Source of the DNA: Phoebastria nigripes
Lineage: Eukaryota; Chordata; Aves; Procellariiformes; Diomedeidae
Assembly (NCBI GenBank): GCA_035582835.1
Contig: JAYKAV010003143.1
Span: 125,420 to 189,419, forward strand
Reading direction: 5' to 3'
Length of the DNA stretch: 64,000 nt
A model generated the notes under the pieces. It did no database searches and was not told where the DNA came from. It was given only the letters and a program-made list of their open reading frames with translations. Below are positions 60,301-64,000 of the stretch, piece by piece (the stretch's first letter is position 1; each line of letters starts with the position of its first letter). A program made the translations under genes and the position numbers.

Positions 60301-61871
60301 TGTAGCAAATGGCTACCACAGGGCTTCATGCGCAGGTACAAATCTGCACGATGAAGAGCCCCTCTTGTGCACTTGATCGCTAATGTTATTCACACCCCAG
60401 TGTAACACTGTGGTAGCCCTCCTCTGGTTTTGGCAAAAGACAGACAGACAGAGGGGATTACCTACATTGGAGAGATGGATATCAATTACAAATCATAAAA
60501 AGTATTTTTAATTTTTCTTTGAAGAAAGCTAAGGGGACTTGCTGCTGCTGTTTTCCTGAAGATAACTGGAAAGGTAACCTAACCTCTTGAATCATGAACT
60601 GTTTTGAAATCGTCTAAGCCCAACACTAAACCCGAGCAGGCCTGACTTGAGATCTGGAAAAAAGACTTGGATAAGAGACCAGGTCAAGGCTGGGTCATCT
60701 GTTTCTTCCATATGTGGGTTTAAAAAGGAGAAACTTTTGAAGAGTTATAAATGGACAGTTTGTGGTTTACCAGGTCTTGAGCCATGCCACGTATGGGCTA
60801 CAGCCAGGTAAAACCCATACGACTAAACTGTAACCCAAAGCAGGGAACTGCCACGATGCTAAAACAAAAATCAGTGTTCACCAACACGTCCAAACCTCTT
60901 CCATCTGGCACAGCATCTTTTCCCTTATCTAAACAACATGGTGAAAGTTCTGTGCTGACTTACATCCTTGTCAATTCCATTGAAATCCTCTCCTGAAGCA
61001 CACACCTTACCAAATAAATGGTCCTGTTCTTGTCCTGCTTCCCTGCCTCTTCCCACACACAAGCCATCCTGTAGAAAAGGGAACAGTTGCTCCCCTTGTG
61101 ACAGTTCCTCTTCCTGATTCGGAACTGAAGCACACGGTCACAGTAAGGTTTGGGATGTTCCTCCAATAAATCACTGCAGGAATTCCTTACTGTCTCATTC
61201 CCTGCACAATTCAGCTGGCAAAGGTTCTCTAAACCTCCCAAGACTCCTTGTCTACCTTCTTCGCACTGAACACCACTAGCTAAAAAGATGATACGGATAT
61301 GTGATGCAGAGAAAAACAAATAAATTAAAAAAAGGACTAATTGGAAAAACTACCTGAATGGTCTCTCTGATGTTCTCTTCACAGACCTTGATGGCAAAAT
61401 GGGAACCTTGTGAGAATTCCCTTGTGAAATGGCAAGCAGCAGAGAAAAAAAACAGATTCTGACCTGGTCTAAGCAGATACAACTCGGCAGTTATGAAAGC
61501 ATATATCTTAGGGCTTAATCACATGAGGTCTGGTTTCCCATGGCTACCCCAACTCATATGACTACTACCTCTTCATACCTCTCTCATCTCTTCCCACTGC
61601 TGCCCTCCCTAAAATTATTCTTAAGATTGCCAGCTTTAAAAAAAAAAAAAAAGGCAACAAAAACACAAGCACTCATTGCTCACCCATTTCTTTGAATTCT
61701 TCATTGGAAAGTTGCAACCATGCTACGTCCACATCATTGAGATCATAGCGACACACGCTGTCTGCTAAGGTTCGAATGTCAACATAGCCCAGCTCTGGAG
61801 GCTCCGAACCTGACGAAACAATATACTTCCTGGGACGCGTAAACGTGACAGCTTTCGTCTCAGACACAATC
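47498..61871 (-). CDS. JADE1: JADE1 (PHF17), PHD-finger scaffold of the HBO1 complex (5'-partial, 7 exons)
   Basis: On the - strand, exons 61871-61684, 58378-58167, 56705-56538, 55921-55805, 52330-51800, 49430-49313 and 48399-47498 join in frame to 744 residues plus stop. About 99 N-terminal residues are off-window (human total 842). Order: Enhancer-of-polycomb-like segment; PHD1 with C107, C110, C124, C127, H132, C135, C148, C151; extended PHD with C159, C162, H180, C183, C216, C219 and later Cys/His; basic helical region; long disordered tail ending IIRRSILAS. Known role: JADE1 joins ING4/5 and MEAF6 to HBO1/KAT7 and steers it to histone H4 in the nucleus; it is also stabilised by pVHL. All zinc ligands of PHD1 are present. 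One codon in the fifth visible exon contains a masked base (52019). Identity is near certain. Confidence 0.97.
48400..49312 (-). other. JADE1: JADE1 intron between 49313 and 48399
   Basis: 0.9 kb intron, donor gtatgc. If retained it adds 22 residues (MLWCYLF...) before a stop at 49242-49244, and an AATAAA lies at 48749-48754 on the - strand. A G(10) run is at about 48699-48708. Confidence 0.7.
49313..49430 (-). CDS. JADE1: JADE1 exon, sixth visible
   Basis: Residues 406-445: [20 protein letters not shown] then [19 protein letters not shown] plus split Gly. It is almost identical to human ([16 protein letters not shown]). A basic amphipathic helix region after the PHD module. Acceptor gtcttctag, donor g|gtatgc. 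Confidence 0.97.
49680..49711. repeat. (AT)n/(CA)n simple repeat
   Basis: atatatatacgcacacacacatatatatatac, an alternating purine-pyrimidine tract. Confidence 0.85.
50264..50542 (-). other. Unrecognised ~90-codon ORF in JADE1 intron, sense strand
   Basis: From ATG at 50534-50536 the product starts [20 protein letters not shown] and ends [15 protein letters not shown] before TAG; a TTG two codons earlier extends the open frame. It has a LETDFEVV acidic-aromatic stretch that resembles an LC3-interacting motif, then a basic [12 protein letters not shown] run. A pyrimidine-rich tract with AG (ttttttctcctcttcaag) lies about 25 bases upstream of the ORF, but an in-frame TAA separates it from the ATG. 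No family is recognised. Chance ORF, small intronic gene or alternative exon are all open. Confidence 0.2.
50593..50598 (-). terminator. JADE1: Candidate intronic polyadenylation signal AATAAA (JADE1 short form)
   Basis: Canonical hexamer on the - strand within an A-rich run, about 1.15 kb after the stop reached by reading through the exon at 51800. The A-rich setting weakens it as a real signal. Confidence 0.25.
51752..51799 (-). other. JADE1: Possible alternative C-terminus of JADE1 by intron retention
   Basis: Without splicing at the 51800 donor, the frame adds [16 protein letters not shown] and stops at 51749-51751. With about 99 off-window residues this protein would be about 520 residues. 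Human JADE1S is 509 and by arithmetic diverges at this same exon end (about residue 504). The extra residues are inferred only. Confidence 0.4.
51800..52330 (-). CDS. JADE1: JADE1 exon, fifth visible
   Basis: 177 codons, residues 229-405. It starts [20 protein letters not shown], completing the extended PHD with further Cys/His ligands (CPKH later), then [16 protein letters not shown] and [17 protein letters not shown], ending [12 protein letters not shown] masked base at 52019 is the third base of a TAN codon where human has Tyr (EFYTF); TAA or TAG there would be a stop, so TAT or TAC is expected. Acceptor tttctgtag, donor cgg|gtaagc. Confidence 0.97.
52331..55804 (-). other. JADE1: JADE1 intron between 55805 and 52330
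   Basis: 3.5 kb intron. It has a simple repeat of TA/TG and CA units at about 53058-53103 and masked bases at about 52619 and 54276. No gene or named transposon is recognised. Confidence 0.7.
55805..55921 (-). CDS. JADE1: JADE1 exon, fourth visible
   Basis: 39 codons, residues 190-228: [20 protein letters not shown] then [19 protein letters not shown]. It carries CSLC zinc ligands (C216, C219) of the extended PHD. Human differs at NEKFGASIQ. Phase 0 both ends. Confidence 0.97.
55922..56537 (-). other. JADE1: JADE1 intron between 56538 and 55921
   Basis: 0.6 kb AT-rich intron; nothing notable. Confidence 0.75.
56538..56705 (-). CDS. JADE1: JADE1 exon, third visible (PHD1 end, extended PHD start)
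   Basis: 56 codons, residues 134-189, identical by eye to human from [20 protein letters not shown] to [13 protein letters not shown]. It gives the last three PHD1 ligands (C135, C148, C151) and KCLLC and H/C ligands of the extended PHD. Acceptor gggaatacag, donor gtaggt. Confidence 0.98.
56706..58166 (-). other. JADE1: JADE1 intron between 58167 and 56705
   Basis: 1.5 kb intron with one masked base at about 57232. Nothing else is recognised. Confidence 0.75.
58167..58378 (-). CDS. JADE1: JADE1 exon, second visible (PHD1 start)
   Basis: Completes Gly63, then residues 64-133: [20 protein letters not shown], the acidic [15 protein letters not shown], then CDVC...[11 protein letters not shown], the first five zinc ligands of PHD1. 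One change from human (VIEEFEQ for VLEEFEQ). Acceptor gtttcctag, donor cag|gtatgg. Confidence 0.98.
58379..61683 (-). other. JADE1: JADE1 intron between 61684 and 58378
   Basis: 3.3 kb intron. It contains a 119-codon - strand ORF (60960-61319) with a Cys-rich but unfamiliar translation, taken as chance. An A(16)-type run lies at about 61637-61653 close to the donor side. No named repeat. Confidence 0.65.
61684..61871 (-). CDS. JADE1: JADE1 exon, first visible (EPcA-like region)
   Basis: The first base completes an off-window codon, then residues 1-62 plus split Gly63: [62 protein letters not shown]. It aligns with human from about residue 100 ([20 protein letters not shown]). The first 12 residues and WLQLSNEE are its most changed parts. 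Acceptor tgttttag, donor g|gtgagc. Confidence 0.97.
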
Positions 61872-64000
61872 CTAAAACAAACAGACAAGCAGATGTCAGG
61901 TATGCTGAGAGACTTGTTTCTAGAGAGTTCAAAATGCCTCATTCTAGTGACTAGCAATCATCTAACCATCTAAGCAATCATCTCGCACCACTGAGATGGG
62001 AAGAGAAAACAGTACAGTGCACTTTCGTAACAGAATGGTGGTATTGTAAGAAATTAATTGGAGTTGTCTAGAAACCCAATTCATTACCAGAATTCTAAAT
62101 AAACTTAAAAGATTAGAGGATAGAGCTGTGCTTACTCTTACCTGAAATTCACACTTAAAACTAGAGTAGGAACACTGTATTTATGTAGTGATGGCTGCCA
62201 TGTACACAGATCTTAAACTCTGTTTTAAGACTTTTTTTAAATCAATCTGTTTAAATACAATACCAAGACCAAGAAAATTCATGGAAAAAAGTGGTATTTC
62301 CTGCTACATTTGAAGTTTTCTTTCTTACAGTATGTTTCTTCTGATTTTTTTTTCTTCTATGTGCGTGTGTGTGTAACTACGGAATTGTCATCTTTGTGAA
62401 ATTCAGAAGACCTGTCCACAGAGAATCAGTAATTTGCACTAGCTTCACCTTCACTTACCCAAGCAGATCCAAGCTCTGGCATCCTGGGTCTGCGTTTCCT
62501 CTTTCACAATCACTAATGTCATGCTGGGCTAAGCACAAATATTAATCAGCCGCTGCTGAAACTACCTTCTCTCAGGTTTTGGAGGCTCCAGTTGGCCAAC
62601 AACCAACCATGAAAGCGTATTTTAGCTGCAAGCCAACTGAAATTTTGTTCGACCACAGGCATTGGTTCAGGAAACGGTAAAGTACCTACAGCGCATAACT
62701 TGTTCTAGGTCAGATTCCTGCAATGCTGCAACTTTGCAAAGCCAGGAGCTGGGGGCAAAACCACCCAATTCACAAAGGACAGCAGTCATTCCACCAGCAA
62801 GCTGGTGACTTGCCTCCAAACAGCAAGATAACTCTTGTCAGTCCACCTGCAGCGCAGTTCTCTCAGTAGAGGACATTGCACCTTCTCTTAGTTAACTGCA
62901 CACACTAAAATTCAGTTTGGATGAAACCCACTCCACGATGTAACACTGGTACCTCCAGGAGCGACAGGCTACACTGCCAAATGACTGCCTCCTGCAGCAC
63001 CAGTGTTGATGATTTTTTGATGCTCTAGTGCTACAAGGGAGGAGATAGCACCACTCCGTGTAGACACAACTTTCTGCTGGGAACAGCCTAAGCTCCACAA
63101 CAAGCAGGACATCCTCCACCCTACTTTGCCCCGACCTGAGGTCCAACGTGTTAAACTCCTCCTCCTATCAGAAGACCCTGATCTGCCGCTACTGTATCTG
63201 CACACATAGATCTCAGTAAATCCTCTCTCTCTTTCAGTCTCCTGCACAGCCCTAAATCCTCCCCTCATCTAGCTTATTTCAGACAACAATCTGAGAAATG
63301 GTGGGCAAGAGCCAAATGCTGAATTTGGGGCTTCTGAGGTGCAGAAGGGAACAGTGGAAGAATACGAATCTGAATGACCTTGCCAGCCTAACTGCTCTGC
63401 CCAAACTGTTCCTGGTCATACTGCACAGTATTAAAATATTACAGACTACTGCATCTCACAGAGAGTTTACTTTAAAATGGGCACTGCTCTCCGAATCTTC
63501 TGTACCATAAATTCCTTCCTGAGTACCTCTCCATGCGGAAATCGTAACCTCTGGGCAGCACCCTGCACATGCTGTCTAAATACCACTGTAGTGGCACAGA
63601 AGAAACAAGCAGAGGTAGTTTGGTTTCAAAACAAACCACCTTCATCTCTTTATTGCTGTGATAGAAAGAATTAAAAAAAAGCAACACTTGCTACATACCA
63701 AAAAACACATCCAACTGAATTATCTGACTGCATGCTGACACTGAATCACCACACAGACTCACGCCTTTCCCCACCCCTCTGAACCTACTCTTGCTGCCCT
63801 GACCAGTCGCTACAAGGCCAAAACCTTTTAATCTCTATTATGTACCTTATTAGCATCAGCTATCTGTGCTNTATTTTGCTTCTGTTCTACACCAGCTACT
63901 ATTTGACTATTGCTGATTCCATTTACAGAACATCTCCCTCCCTTCCCGAAGTTAGGCAGAGAACAGTTCCAGCACTCCAGCACCACCACGGCAGGGCTCT
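61872..64000 (-). other. JADE1: JADE1 upstream intron (partial)
   Basis: At least 2.1 kb of intron. I looked on the - strand for the preceding exon, expected to code the DPWRQEWEKG region, and did not find it, so it lies off-window. A short (GT)n run is at about 62360 and a masked base at about 63871. Confidence 0.7.

Noticed and set aside
60960..61319. 119-codon Cys-rich - strand ORF in a JADE1 intron
   Set aside because: No recognisable domain or splice context linking it to JADE1. Such lengths occur by chance in this much DNA.
62892..63268. Overlapping - strand ORFs near the right edge, checked as possible upstream JADE1 exons
   Set aside because: Neither translation resembles the JADE1 N-terminal region (DPWRQEWEKG or the Ser-rich start).
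1..64000. tRNA, rRNA, snoRNA or CRISPR elements
   Set aside because: No cloverleaf with A and B boxes, rRNA core or regular spaced repeats could be found by eye; small snoRNAs in introns cannot be ruled out without a covariance search.
1..64000. A previously undescribed multi-gene system
   Set aside because: The content is two conserved vertebrate genes with ordinary introns and repeats; nothing indicates a new system.

Overview
The window is a piece of a bird nuclear genome, most likely from Neoaves. Genes are split by long AT-rich introns with canonical GT/AG borders. Solo LTRs of a family I recognise from songbirds and relatives lie in the introns, next to decayed CR1-type LINE sequence. 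There is no prokaryotic, viral-genome or CRISPR content.

Two protein-coding genes meet tail to tail, the order I know from human 4q28. Left, + strand: SCLT1 (sodium channel and clathrin linker 1), a coiled-coil protein of centriole distal appendages. Eighteen coding exons lie between 504 and 41373 and encode the C-terminal 632 residues; the first ~55 residues are off the left edge. Right, - strand: JADE1 (PHF17), the PHD-finger scaffold of the HBO1/KAT7 histone acetyltransferase complex. Seven coding exons lie between 61871 and 47498 and encode the C-terminal 744 residues; the first ~99 residues are off the right edge. All splice phases match from exon to exon and no frameshift is seen in either gene.

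Layout: 1-503 SCLT1 intron; 504-41373 SCLT1 exons and introns, including an old CR1-like region (about 6.46-7.9 kb), a reverse solo LTR (16583-17006), a forward solo LTR of the same family (31882-32411) and an 11.3-kb intron (26030-37321); 41374 to about 41.97 kb probable SCLT1 3' UTR; about 42.0-44.7 kb convergent intergenic spacer; about 44.7-47.5 kb long JADE1 3' UTR with a G-quadruplex-like tract and a Pumilio-type site; 47498-61871 JADE1 coding exons and introns; 61872-64000 JADE1 intron.

The two genes share no pathway that the sequence shows; they are syntenic neighbours. I found no new multi-gene system. The points most worth checking are two solo LTRs with perfect 5-bp target duplications and a shared TGACGTCA site, a likely intron-retention short isoform of JADE1, two uncharacterised intronic ORFs, and one masked base that falls in a JADE1 tyrosine codon.
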